Below are positions 53,501 through 63,414 of a stretch of DNA of 64,000 nucleotides, in pieces. The DNA is from Eutreptiella sp. 'Long Island Sound 2002' (taxonomy: Eukaryota; Euglenozoa; Euglenophyceae; Eutreptiales; Eutreptiaceae): assembly GCA_964036045.1 (NCBI GenBank), contig OZ038379.1, positions 108,454,025 to 108,518,024 of the forward strand, written 5' to 3'. Positions within the stretch are counted from its first letter, which is position 1. Every line of letters starts with the position of its first letter. The position numbers and the translations under genes were made by a program. The notes beneath the pieces are model-generated. The model searched no databases and was not told the origin of the DNA. It saw only the letters and a list, made by a program, of their open reading frames with translations.

Positions 53501-56500
53501 GACGAGTGTCCTCATTTGTGGTATGAGTGGCCATGGAGAATAACGCCCTAGGCTGTGGGCCTTCCATGCTCTGCTCAAAGGAGGCATCCTTGCCTTTGAG
53601 GGGGGTGGGGGTGGGGGTGGCCTGAACATTCTCCTAAGTCTCGAAGATTGAACTTGGGTGCTAAGGGGGGACACAGGAGGGCGACAAAGCTCCATATACC
53701 CAAATAGAGGGGAAGTCCATATCCCCAACCAAAAAGGGGCCAAACAATATCCCCATCTAGAAGGGGGCCAGTCCATGGTCCGATGGCGGCAAAGACCCAA
53801 GCCGAAAAGTGGCAAGAACCCAGTGGCCTGAAAGCGGTGCAGGCCCGCGCCCAAAGCAGCGGGTGCCCTGGTGGTCCGAACGTGGCGAAGGGCCCCACCC
53901 GAAAACGGCCGGCGCCTTGGTGGTCGAAACGCGGCGGAGCCCCCCCGCGAAAAGCGGCGCGGGCCCCGGGGGTCAGAAAGCGCCGGAGGCCCCCGCCCGA
54001 AAAGCGGCGCGGGCCCCAGAGGTCAGAAAGCGGCGGAGGCCCCCGCCCCAATGCGGGGAATGCCCCCGCCCCAATGCGGCGGAGTCCCCTGTGGTCCGAA
54101 AGCGGTGGGGGCCCCGGGTGGTCCGAAAGCAACCAAGGCCCCCAGCCCGCATCCCCAGGGGTCAAAGTGGTCCGAAAGCGGCGGAGGCCGCGATGCTCCA
54201 ACAGTGGCGGTGGCCTCCACCACTTTGGGGCAGCGTCCTCGGCTGCTTTGGTACCCTTGGGGCCGCCACCGCTTTGAGGTACTCCTCCGCCGATTTCGGA
54301 CCGCTTGCCCCCCCCCCCCCCCCGCCAGCTTTGGTGCGGGCGCCTCCGCTAGTATTGGACCATCACGGCCCCCGTTGCTTTGGGCCAGTGGCCTGCGTCA
54401 CATTTGGACCACCGGGCCCCCACCCTCTTTGGGGCGGGGATCCTCCGCAACTTTCAAAACACCGCTTTCCGACCACCAGGGAGCCCGGTGCTTTCGGGCT
54501 GCGAGCTGCGCCGCTTTTCGACCACTAGGGCACCCGCCGCTTCAAGGCGGGGTCTCCATCAATTTGGGACCGCCGGGGCACCCGCCGCTTTGGGGCGGGG
54601 GCCTTCAGTGTTTTTTGGACCACTAGGGCCCCCGCCGCTTTTGGACCATGGGCCTCTTGCCCCTTTTGGGTTTGGGTCTACGCCGCTTTCGGACCATCCC
54701 CCCCCCCTCCCCCCCAAACTTAGCGGCGGGGCCTCTGCAACTTTTGGACCACTACTGCCCCTTGCCACTTTGGGGTGGAGGCCTCCGCCGCTTTCGGACC
54801 GCCGGGGCCTTCTCTGCTTTAGGGTGGGCACCTCCACCGCTATCGGACAACCGGCCTTGCCGCCTCTTTCTGACCATTTTGGCCGCCGGTGATTCGGGGC
54901 GGGGGCCACCGCCACTGTCAGAGCAACGTGGCCTCCGCCGCTTTCGGACCACTTTGACCCCCGGGGATGCGGGCCGGGGGCCCTGGTTGCTTTCGGACCA
55001 CCTGGGGCCCCCACCGCTTTCGGACCACCGGGGACTCCGCCGCATTGGGGCGGGGGCATTCCCCGCATTAGGGCGGGGGCCTCCGCCGCTTTGTGACCTC
55101 TGGGGCCCGCGCCGCTTTTCGGGCGGGGGCCTCCGGCGCTTTCTGACCCCCGGGGCCTGCGCCGCTTTTCGCGGGGGGGGCTCCGCCGCGTTTCGACCAC
55201 CAAGGCGCCGGCCGTTTTCGGGTGGGGCCCTTCGCCACGTTCGGACCACCAGGGCACCCGCTGCTTTGGGCGCGGGCCTGCACCGCTTTCAGGCCACTGG
55301 GTTCTTGCCACTTTTCGGCTTGGGTCTTTGCCGCCATCGGACCATGGACTGGCCCCCTTCTAGATGGGGATATTGTTTGGCCCCTTTTTGGTTGGGGATA
55401 TGGACTTCCCCTCTATTTGGGTATATGGAGCTTTGTCGCCCTCCTGTGTCCCCCCTTAGCACCCAAGTTCAATCTTCGAGACTTAGGAGAATGTTCAGGC
55501 CACCCCCACCCCCACCCCCCTCAAAGGCAAGGATGCCTCCTTTGAGCAGAGCATGGAAGGCCCACAGCCTAGGGCGTTATTCTCCATGGCCACTCATACC
55601 ACAAATGAGGACACTCGTCCGAAGGTCTTCATCCATGGACAGTGGCGCAAGGTGCCGGATAGGTATTGAAAATGCATCTGGTTGGATGGAGCATGACTAG
55701 CAGCTCATCAATGAGGTGATCACGCAACTCATACTTGATTGGTGCGAGGCTTGTTAGCGGAACACCGGCCGTATTGCAAAGCCCAAGTCCTCGAATACGA
55801 AGATTGACCTCATCTACAAACGTGCATTGTGCAACTACTTGTAGCGGGTGCTGGAGGTGGCCAATGTGGCGGGACTTGCCGTTTCCTCGAACATGCACTT
55901 CTTACAGTCGTTGACTTTGAATACTTGACTTGGCACCGCCCACGGCTCATGGCCCCACCACTTGTCTACCACATGGCTGCATCCTTTGGAAACACCGTTA
56001 CATGCCCTCATGCACACACTTTTGGACACCCCACTTTCGCATTACTATATTTTCATCTACTTGTTTGGTGTACCACGGGTGGTGCGTATAAAATGTTATT
56101 TTATTGGCTGCATCCCAATGCCTTGGTGGCCACAAGGAGTATTGCCATTTGTGCCACTGCTTGTAGCGGACTTTGCACTGCATGCTGCAGCCTTCGGGCC
56201 TTAAGCGCACTAGAGTGGATATGCTTTTTGCCCCTTTCCATATCCTTATATTGGCCGAGTCCCAATCAAATAGCGGGCACATGGAGTACTTTGTGGTTTG
56301 TGGACTTGGTGTCCCATCGTTGCGGTCGCTATCGGGTGCCATACAAAACTGGCAATTGTACAGTTTGCATACAAATTGCAAAAGTGGCTTGTTTTTCATT
56401 TTTCCAATTATTTTTTCATAATTACCTGACTTACCGCAGAAAAAACTTACACACACCGGTCACTGGTCCACCTTTTTTTTTAAAATGACAACTTACAGTA

Positions 56501-58190
56501 AAACAAAATTCCACACCTACACTGCAAAAAAATTGTTTTGTACAACTTGACAATTTTTTTTACAGAGTTACATTTTTCACCCGGAAAATGCATATCTTTC
56601 TCTCTTTTGTGTCGATGGCATAGATAGCAATGGTTGTTGGCTCTCCTTGACAGACAGTCTATGCCTCGGACATTTAATCAACATTGAGGAGACAAATAGG
56701 ATTTTTTGTGATGACTACTCACAATGGCAAAGATCACTAGTGTGAAATCCCAACATGAACAAGAATGCCAAGCAAACGCACCCCTTTTCAACCCATGGTG
56801 GTGGCATGGGTGCATCAAGGGGTGCATCAGCTATCATGCATCAGCTATCTCCCCTAAGAAAAAACCTTGGTGGTGGCATGGACCCAAGAAACTATCATCT
56901 ATCCCCAATGGACGCGGCATGGGCACATAAATGGGCGTGCTTGCTATCCCATCCATGAGCACGAGACATTGAGTATGACCAGGGCAGCCTGTCACATATT
57001 CTGTGAAAAGTAGATGATTTCTGGAGGCCTCTGACACCAAAAAGGAAAACATGGAAGAACATGACACCAGAGAAGTGTTTTGCAGGTGGCCCGGGCAAAT
57101 GGCATGTCACTCCTCCGTAGTACAGAGGTTGCAAGAATGCTAAGAGTAAACCAGACAAAGACAATAATGGAACTAAGATCAAGCTCCTATGTGATATCCC
57201 AAAGTGATGGCATGGACAGGGGAGCCAATTAGCAGTCCTTGCTGCAGGTGCTATGGGCGCATCAACGAGTAATCCCAAATATCTCCTCCACAAGCTCAAG
57301 GTTAGGTTGTGGTATGGACAGGACAACATGTCAGCTATGCCCACCAGAGGCAGCTGCATGAGCTATCCCCTCCCAGAACAAGGAATGATGGATGGTGTGT
57401 CCAAAACTAATATGAATCGCATACACAACGGGCCCAGGAGAAACTGTGTCCCTTTTCACCATGTACAATGTGCACAAGCATCAAGCTACAGACACACCCA
57501 CTTGATTCATTCATTCGGTCCCTATACTGCGGCGCTTGGCAAGTGGGACATACTGCACAAGAAAGGCGCAGTCTTCATGCCTGCAACCCTCTATGGCTTT
57601 GTTAGTCCCAATGTGCTTGTGGCCTGGCACCCAATGTTGCAATTAGCTGTCCCCCATGTATTTCAATCCTTTTGTTGGATAAGACCTTCATGACTTGTAA
57701 CAGTGCAGGTGTATGATTGCAGTGGAGTTTGACTTGGGGTTGCTAACGTCAGGGTTTCTGTTTGCAATAGTTTACTCAGCACAAACACAATAGTGGGCAT
57801 CAGTATTTTCTCCACCATCCTCAGTTTTTTCCGAATTACTGATCTTCTTGCTCACCCTCATGCCTGCCGTTTCACTCATCATTACTATCACCACAGGAAC
57901 ATGAAGATCAACGAAAGAGCGCTGGTCCGTGTTGACCCCAAATATGGATATGGATACACAGGACAAGCAAGTCTCAACCCAGACAGGGAGGTTGGTGCTT
58001 GTTGTTTGTGATCACTTGCAGCCCCCTGCCTTGGGGGCATGCTTCTGCACACACCTTGAATGGAGTGCATTGTTGGGGCTGTATGCAGAGGCCAGGGCCC
58101 TGTAGATTGAATTCAACAGCGTGAATTCAGCCTCCATCCCCCACCTCCGGCATCAACTGATTTTTGTGGCACTCCATTTGATGCTGTTGC
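41782..58190 (+). CDS. FKBP-type peptidyl-prolyl isomerase-like gene with a 15.7-kb intron
   Basis: Exons: about 41,782-41,894 (tentative), 41,996-42,228, 57,897-57,990 and 58,106 to about 58,185. Exon 41,996-42,228 ends in phase 2 and exon 57,897 supplies the missing base, giving LELALRNMKINERALVRVDP at the junction. The joined protein has the FKBP fold landmarks in order: TFSGRLLESCELF, RFVVGEHDTTLGLELAL, PKYGYGYTG, then SIPHLRHQLIFVALHL. FKBP12 active-site Trp59 is Leu here (GLE for GWE) and Asp37 is Ala, as in divergent FKBP6/FKBP8-type co-chaperones, so isomerase activity is doubtful. An N-terminal WEQLLDNNITKKIL also recalls FKBP8-like proteins. TPR exons that such proteins carry were not found and may lie beyond. 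Introns are 101, 15,668 and 115 nt. No TAG or TAA occurs in these exons. Confidence 0.8.
42974..43152 (+). repeat. 47-bp tandem repeat, about four copies
   Basis: Units starting GGCAGTGAGGCAGTG begin at 42,974, 43,021, 43,068 and 43,115, exactly 47 bp apart; the last is truncated. Each has GCAGTG and its inverse CACTGCC, so units can fold. Confidence 0.85.
43153..47645 (+). repeat. About 50-bp degenerate satellite array, plus orientation
   Basis: The degenerate unit GGGGC(G)GGGGCCTCCGC, (C/T)GCTTT(T/C)GGACCAC, CGGGGGC repeats with a period of about 49-50 bp for 4.5 kb. Long frames through it are artefacts of repeat composition (Gly/Pro/Arg/Phe-rich) and are not called genes. Confidence 0.85.
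45434..47545 (+). repeat. Large inverted repeat 1, left arm
   Basis: This part of the array recurs in reverse complement at about 51,214-53,262, with small indels and local rearrangements, including the non-satellite-like edges (CCCCACCCCCCCCGGGATTTG at the outer end). Confidence 0.75.
47870..47937 (+). repeat. Degenerate telomere-like CCCTAAC tract
   Basis: CCCAACCCTCAGCCTGCTCC, then TAACCCTACACCTAACCCTA and CCCATGACCCTAAT resemble a degenerate (CCCTAAA)-type repeat. It directly precedes the 1.14-kb tandem duplication. Confidence 0.5.
47927..50230 (+). repeat. Tandem duplication of a 1,144-bp unit
   Basis: ATCAAGACTGAATATTGGGA begins copies at 47,927 and 49,071. The copies are similar throughout and both end in (TGCTGCT)n followed by AACCTGGTAGGTCCACCC. 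The second copy has a longer TGC run (50,106-50,165). No coding capacity recognised. Confidence 0.85.
50236..50280 (+). repeat. Second telomere-like tract
   Basis: CCCTACCCCTAACCCTACCC followed by CTAACCCTAGCCCTAGCTCTC, at the end of the second 1.14-kb copy. Confidence 0.5.
50310..50541 (+). repeat. C-rich minisatellite ending in a 32-nt poly(C) run
   Basis: Units of CCCCCCCCATCGCCCCTCCC and TGAAC repeat about five times, then C(32) at 50,510-50,541. Such tracts can form i-motif or G-quadruplex structures and are difficult for sequencing and assembly. Confidence 0.8.
50630..51213 (+). repeat. Satellite block, direct copy of 54,321-54,900
   Basis: Begins CCAGCTTTGATGCGGGCGCC and matches the later block almost base for base in the same orientation. 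Confidence 0.8.
51214..53262 (-). repeat. Large inverted repeat 1, right arm
   Basis: Reverse complement of the array at 45,434-47,545, with the unit now reading CCCAAAGCGGCGGAGGCCCC on the plus strand. Confidence 0.78.
53269..54214 (+). repeat. Large inverted repeat 2, left arm
   Basis: Starts AGCACCCGCTACAAGTAGTT and recurs inverted at 54,901-55,852. The outer 520 bp are not satellite and contain a short frame (VDEVNLRIRGLGLCNTAG, KYELRDHLID) found in both arms, ending at TGA; its family is unknown. Confidence 0.82.
54321..54900 (+). repeat. Satellite block between arms of inverted repeat 2
   Basis: Direct copy of 50,630-51,213; forms the spacer of the palindrome. Confidence 0.8.
54901..55852 (-). 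repeat. Large inverted repeat 2, right arm
   Basis: Reverse complement of 53,269-54,214 with few differences, ending TACTTGTAGCGGGTGCT. Confidence 0.82.
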
Positions 58191-58199
58191 GGCCCTCGT

Positions 58200-59600
58200 T
58201 CATCACAACTCACTGCCCATTGTGAATGTTCTACAAACCGTGTTATTGGTAGGTACCCTTTTCTTTACTGATTTTCCGTCAAAGGCATCCCTGAATGCAG
58301 TTCATTCTGGGTTTGTGTCAGCAATGGGCCCGGCAAGAGGCCATTTCAATGCGCTGCCTGCTTCGTTTTTTGCAGGGTCTCTCTATTGATATGGACTCAA
58401 AGCATGGGGCGGGTTGTAAATACCAATGAACATGCCGGTTTTCCAAAGAAAAAGAGGTAGCTTTAAGGCACTGAGAAATGAGCAGATGAGCTGTATGCAA
58501 GCAGGCAAGTCATGCTTTGGTTGCAGAGTTCAGATGCTTGTTAGTTGAATAGATGTAAGCCTTTTTTTCACTTGTCGTCGAAATGCTCATCATGTTGTGT
58601 ACCAAAATACAGGGTTGAGGCGTCTTGTGATTACGTATTGTATTGACAGAGCTGGCTGGAGCAGGACAGGGACATCAATCTTTTGGCTAGCGTGCCTGGT
58701 CAATTTGACCCTTCCTCTGCCCATTGACCCAGCTGATCCATGCTGCCAAATCTCGTTATCATGGTGCTTCCCACCACCATAAGGAGTGGGACACACACAC
58801 CACGAGAAAAAATGGTGCCCAGTATCAGTGACACAGCACCTAACCCAGGCAGCACTGCCGGGGCTGGTCCATCTTGGCCACCACCCTTGGGCCACCAATG
58901 AAAGAAAGGGGGGAGAGGAGATGTTGTGCTCCTGTTTGCGTTTGCGCTGGTATGTCAATGGTATGTCAAGCTGGCGATGGTCCTGGACTTTCAGGATGGT
59001 AGTCGTGAAAATGGGCTGAATACCTTGTCATTTTCACTTTCGTTGTACACCCATTAGCAATGATTTCATGCTCCAATACCCGTGGAAGAAGAACAACCCT
59101 CATTGTAGATGCCTACTTGACACATTGGCGACCGTCGTATACGTTCATGATGATCGTCCTGGCAGCCGGCTCAAAAACAGCCCCTTTTCACCTCAAAATG
59201 GACCATAGCATGGCACCATGGCCTGAGAGATGCCTCTTTGGACACCAATTTCCGATCGTTTGATTGCCCGGTCGCTGTGGAAGCAGAATAGCTGTCATTG
59301 GAGATGCTATGACACACTAGCAATTATCCCCAACTTTTGGGATGATTGTCTTGAAAACAGGCCGAAATAGCCATTTTTGGACACTAAATGGGACATAAAA
59401 GGTTTTAGACGGCTCAACATGTGATGCAATTTAACTTAGATGATGCGCATTTGCTGTGCGGTAGTTTTGGACTGCTATGACGCCGATTTTCAGTCACATG
59501 ATGGTGCCGTGTGCCCTACATGGGGTGCTCTCCTCAGGGTACCGAAGCATCGGTGATGGAGGTGGTGGAGCTCAGAGAGGTAAAGAAATGAGGCCTAATA
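58200..59600. other. No supportable gene downstream of the last FKBP exon seen
   Basis: TPR-type exons expected of FKBP6/8-like proteins were looked for but not recognised. Confidence 0.35.
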
Positions 59601-59619
59601 GCGCTTGTCCAAGGGACGA

Positions 59620-60066
59620 TCAAAGTAGTGGGTAGTGGTCGTCTTCGCTGGACACATATCTTGTCGGATGGGCTATTTTCTGTTTATCCTCAAGAAGAGT
59701 GTCTAGCCGCTTCCGGTCTTTGGCCCGCTTCCCGGTGGACTTCAATGGCCCTGTCCGACAAGCCCCCTTTGTAGTGGCCTTCGATTCCGAGGGTGACATG
59801 GTTGTAGTATGAGATGTTGTTGGTGGCAGGCACGGCAATGTAGACATTGAGGAAGAGGAGGAGGAGGAGGAGGAGGAGCTGTCGTTGGTGGTGGCATTGT
59901 TGGTGAAAGGCGTGATGGAAGGAGTTGGCGTGCCAGCAGCCACTTTTTGTTTCTTTGTGCCGCTATTCAAGCCACTAATGTCCCTTTCGAGGATGGATGC
60001 TTCCTCCTCAGTGACGTGTAGGCCATGTGTAACGCCACCATTGGGTCCCCAACAAGAGGGACAAAA
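59620..60066 (-). CDS. Serine-rich basic hypothetical protein
   Basis: A minus-strand frame ends at TGA 59,620-59,622. From ATG 59,970 it encodes 116 residues with an 11-Ser run (from a GAGGAG array on the plus strand), a Thr/Pro-rich part and a basic end (KSTGKRAKDRKRLDTLLEDK). Upstream of that ATG the frame stays open to 60,066 and reads sensibly (VTEEEASILERDISGLNSGT), so the true start is probably further upstream or in another exon. Composition suggests a nuclear protein; no domain recognised. Confidence 0.45.
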   Translation of the reverse strand, partial: FCPSCWGPNGGVTHGLHVTEEEASILERDISGLNSGTKKQKVAAGTPTPSITPFTNNATTNDSSSSSSSSSSSMSTLPCLPPTTSHTTTMSPSESKATTKGACRTGPLKSTGKRAKDRKRLDTLLEDKQKIAHPTRYVSSEDDHYPLL

Positions 60067-60345
60067 TCAGAAGTGGCTACATCACCCTTGCCTTCTCGTG
60101 GGCCCAAAAATGGGTGGAAATGCTACACAACCACTGCGTTCTCGGGGTCCCCAACAAAGGGGACAAAATTAGAAATGGACACAAAAAAAACACAACACAA
60201 AATCACAAGTGGCTGCATCACGCCTGCCTTCTAGAGGGGTTCAACAGTGGGCGGAATTGCTGCATAACCCCTGTGTTCCCCGGCGTTCCCAACAAAGGGG
60301 GCAAAATCACAGGTGGCTGCATAACTCACACCTTGGAACAGTAGA
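60018..60345 (+). repeat. Degenerate repeats around GGTCCCCAACAAAGGGGACA
   Basis: Three to four units contain GGGTCCCCAACAAAGGGGACAAAAT, then AGAAGTGGCTGCATCAC and CTGCCTTCT, spaced about 90-130 bp. Confidence 0.6.
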
Positions 60346-60943
60346 TTCATGATGAGACATGGAAAAAAAAGGGGGGAAATAGGTCAAGCCCCATACCGCT
60401 TCGATCCCCTAGTGCTTCGATCCCCCAGTGGCTCACTTATGCTAGGCTTGGTAATTGATTCAAGGACTCACCAACTGCACTTCGGTGCAGTGATCCACCA
60501 ACTAGGGTATTGGCCATCTATGGAAACTGCTGCTCAAAGATGGGATGCTAATTTTTGGGCTTGCTGAAAGGTGTCAATTTTCGTCCACTTTTGAATTCTC
60601 CTAAAAGATTCCAAGTATAGTGAGTTTAGACGCATGGGGTGAAAACACACGTTTTCACTCTTTGCTACATCAAGCGAAATTTGCCTACAGCGGCTTTGGC
60701 GCCGATGGTCCGGCACTTTCCTCCCAATTTCTTGGGTTGTGTGGGGGGAGGGGGGGGGAGTCGGTGTCAAGGCCCCAGCCCCCCCCCCCCCTTGATCGGA
60801 TCGTCGATTGGAGATTACATTCCCTTGGTTCACCCCAAGGTGCGGCAAAATAGAAGCATTCCCGGCTTTTGTACGGTGAAGATTGACGCGCTATACCCCC
60901 ATTTCGGTATCTGTGATGCGATGTGCGAAATTGGTCAATAGCC

Positions 60944-61276
60944 TCACTCCCTTGAACAAATGTGACCCTTTACATGTAGCCGTGTATCTTTTGTGTTGAT
61001 CTCCGTCTCGAGATCATGGTTGTTGGGTACCTCCACCTCATCAAATCGATGATTGCATGGAGATGTGCTGAACCCCAGCTCGAGGTTCTTCTTCGGCAGG
61101 GGGTTGGTGACCTCGAGCGCAATGTTCGTCCTGCTGGTGTACATCATAGTGACTTTGACGGCGCTGATCTTGACCAGCCTAAGGTTACGGATTGGCTTCA
61201 TCGGCTTCCTCGGAAACTTTGTGTCACCCTTCTCCTTCTTTTTTGGTGCATTTGGTGGATGTTGGCATCTTGCACG

Positions 61277-61315
<39 letters not shown>
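60944..61315 (-). CDS. Possible minus-strand frame ending at TGA
   Basis: Apart from its (CA)n-derived start, this 123-codon frame has varied composition (SAVKVTMMYTSRTNIALEVT, NNHDLETEINTKDTRLHVKG). Plus-strand frames overlap it and one also looks coding, so strand is unsure. No domain recognised. Confidence 0.25.

Positions 61316-61318
<3 letters not shown>
61272..61318 (+). repeat. (CA)n microsatellite
   Basis: About 22 CA dinucleotides, starting with a short GCAC interruption. Confidence 0.95.
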
Positions 61319-61321
<3 letters not shown>

Positions 61322-61934
61322 TCAACCCCACGGTGAAGGCGACCACGGAAGACGTGGCGTTATCAGCATCGCTATGTATCGCACTCTATTAACACCATGC
61401 CTACCCCCACCAAATTTACAATCTGCTCCACAATTGACAATTCTTTCACCAATTCGGGCAAAACAAATTCATCATATATTTCACCTGTATTTCTTTGACG
61501 ATTTCATTTTATGATTCGAGGTTGGTTTTTGACGCATTGAATTTGCAGAAGTTTGTTTGGTGGGTCTAGTGAAATTGACTCTAATTCTGTTGTTACCTCA
61601 ATTTTAGGAGTCATGCATCATTTTTTGTTTTGTTACTGCGTTGCCCTGTTATACCTTCCAAAATTTTTTTTTAATATAAAAAGGCCTTCATCAGAAGGTG
61701 TCGTGTTCCTTGCTGTGCAGGCCGGGCGGCTGAACTTCGTCTATTTCTTTGGAAACTCCTCTCTCGCGCTTCGGCAGTACTACAAGGGGGCCATACAACA
61801 GTACAGTCATGGAGGATTTTTTTGTCGCTCGCGGATGACGTAATGGTGGATACTCACCTTGAGTTCAAGTATGGGCCCTGACACACGGTCATGGGCAAAG
61901 CGGCAGTTGGTGCCGACGAAGGAGGTGCACAGTA

Positions 61935-62516
61935 CGTCATGGGTCACGATCTTCGGGGCCTCACCAGATTCGGAGATACATTGTGCTGTAGGAAGTTACG
62001 CTGGATGTTGCTTCTGGAGCTTTCAAGCAGTCCGAACCCGTGGTGCCATTGAATCCTTTGAGGAACTAGGTAGACCGCGCCATCATGAAGCTACTGCACG
62101 ATAAGGGTCAACCGAAGAAGTCGGTCTTTGCGAGGGTACGCATAATCACCGAGGTGCCTCCAAAGGATGATTTGCAGATCACCAGGGTGCCCCTGAAGTC
62201 GGTTCATGAGGGTGACACGGCCACCAACAACCCCCCTAGGATTCATCGGGCGCTCTTTGTGCTGGTGAAGCTCCTAAAGTTCAAGGACATCCGTGTGGCC
62301 GCGGTCCACATGATTCTCAAAATGACGGACCAGGCCATGAACGTAATGACGGATGAGGAACAGAAGGACACAACTCGCTGGCTGGCTCCGATGTAGTACG
62401 ACGTGTGGCATTTGTCCCCGTTTCCCTTTGGGACATATGGCTCCAATCCGGAGCACATTTTGACAATGTCCGTATTGTTGAAGCGCACCACCACCGCACG
62501 CAACTCCGCATTGTGA
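61935..62516 (+). CDS. Hypothetical protein with three in-frame TAG, ends at TGA
   Basis: One plus-strand frame reads through TAG at 61,989, 62,067 and 62,394 to TGA 62,514-62,516. Third positions are GC-biased (AAG, CTG, GTG, ATC common), and the sequence is protein-like across the TAGs: EVTLDVASGAFKQSEPVVPL, then VDRAIMKLLHDKGQPKKSVF, LLKFKDIRVAAVHMILKMTD and YDVWHLSPFPFGTYGSNPEH. A second frame (VRIVEAHHHRTQLRIVMEHT) overlaps the end and may reflect a frameshift. An antisense frame at 62,243-62,626 is also open but has poorer codon bias. Family unknown. The 5' boundary is not defined. Confidence 0.45.
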
Positions 62517-62529
62517 TGGAACACACCGA

Positions 62530-63400
62530 CTACGAAGTCCGATATGAGTCCGGGAGTGACATCAGTGACCATTGACCGCCTTGCGAAGATTCTCCCCACA
62601 GTAGTGCCCGGTTGGAAAGTCACCACTATGGGGAGGGTGACTATCTCCGCGGTGTCTTCCTTATCCCCCTGCGCGGGCGATATGGCTCACGCTCCGGGTC
62701 CCTCCGCGGCGGCAGAGAGCCACCGTGAAAGGACGGGGGGGACGGTGGACATGTTGAAGAAGAGAAGAGAAGGGAGGCTTGAGGGGAAAGGAAGACTATT
62801 GAGTGTGAATGAATACCAAACAATAATTGCAAATTCCATAGCATAACTTGGTGTTCGTTTGATTTATGACGTAAACCACAACCAACCTGCGCGCAGCAAA
62901 CCACAATGCACAATCAGGTTTTGCCATTGGAAGTGGACTCAGCAAGTACTTTCTGATCGGGAAGTGTGGTGAGGATCTATATTCAGGATCCCCTTTCGGA
63001 TCAGGAACTTCATCAGGAAGTAGTCACGAAGTACTCAGGAAGTGGTAAGGAACCTAAGTGGAAAAATGCCCCTGTGGAGACTTTGGAGAACCCTAACCGT
63101 CGTCCGATGAGTCTGTTACCCGAACAACCCCAGGTACCCGATGCACCAATTAGAGGGCTCGGGGAGGGGAGGGGGCACCCCATTTTTTTGGGGGGGGTTC
63201 CTTGCTACCCCCTTTCCGGGGACACCACATGGTCCAGGGCACAGAAAGTACCAAATACAGCTCACAGAAGGCACTCCAATGTTCCATCACTGAGAAATGG
63301 TGAGTGTGAATGCCAAATCAAGCAAAGTCAGACATAAATTACAATTCAACTCAACTGCCCAAAGGATGGTGGTTCGGTTGTCACCAACGTCTCATGATAG
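62530..63400. other. No supportable gene
   Basis: A plus-strand frame at 62,544-62,846 with a charged end (MLKKRREGRLEGKGRLL) is possible but unsupported. A poly(G)/poly(T) run lies near 63,183. Confidence 0.3.
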
Positions 63401-63414
63401 TAGCTATTCGCAAA

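Larger units (their letters stand above)
42229..57896 (+). other. Giant FKBP intron filled with satellites and inverted repeats
   Basis: Donor AG|GTGCTG at 42,229 and acceptor ATCACCACAG at 57,896 join with matching phase. The interval holds the repeat arrays listed separately. 55,853-57,896 and 42,229-42,970 contain no supported gene. Confidence 0.75.

Noticed and set aside
55829-56488. 219-codon plus-strand frame next to inverted repeat 2
   Set aside because: It crosses the repeat boundary, is rich in Cys/His/Trp without a motif, and lies within the FKBP intron.
61272-61318. (CA)n tract as part of a His/Thr-repeat or Cys/Val-repeat protein
   Set aside because: Simple microsatellite giving repeats in all frames; no support for translation.
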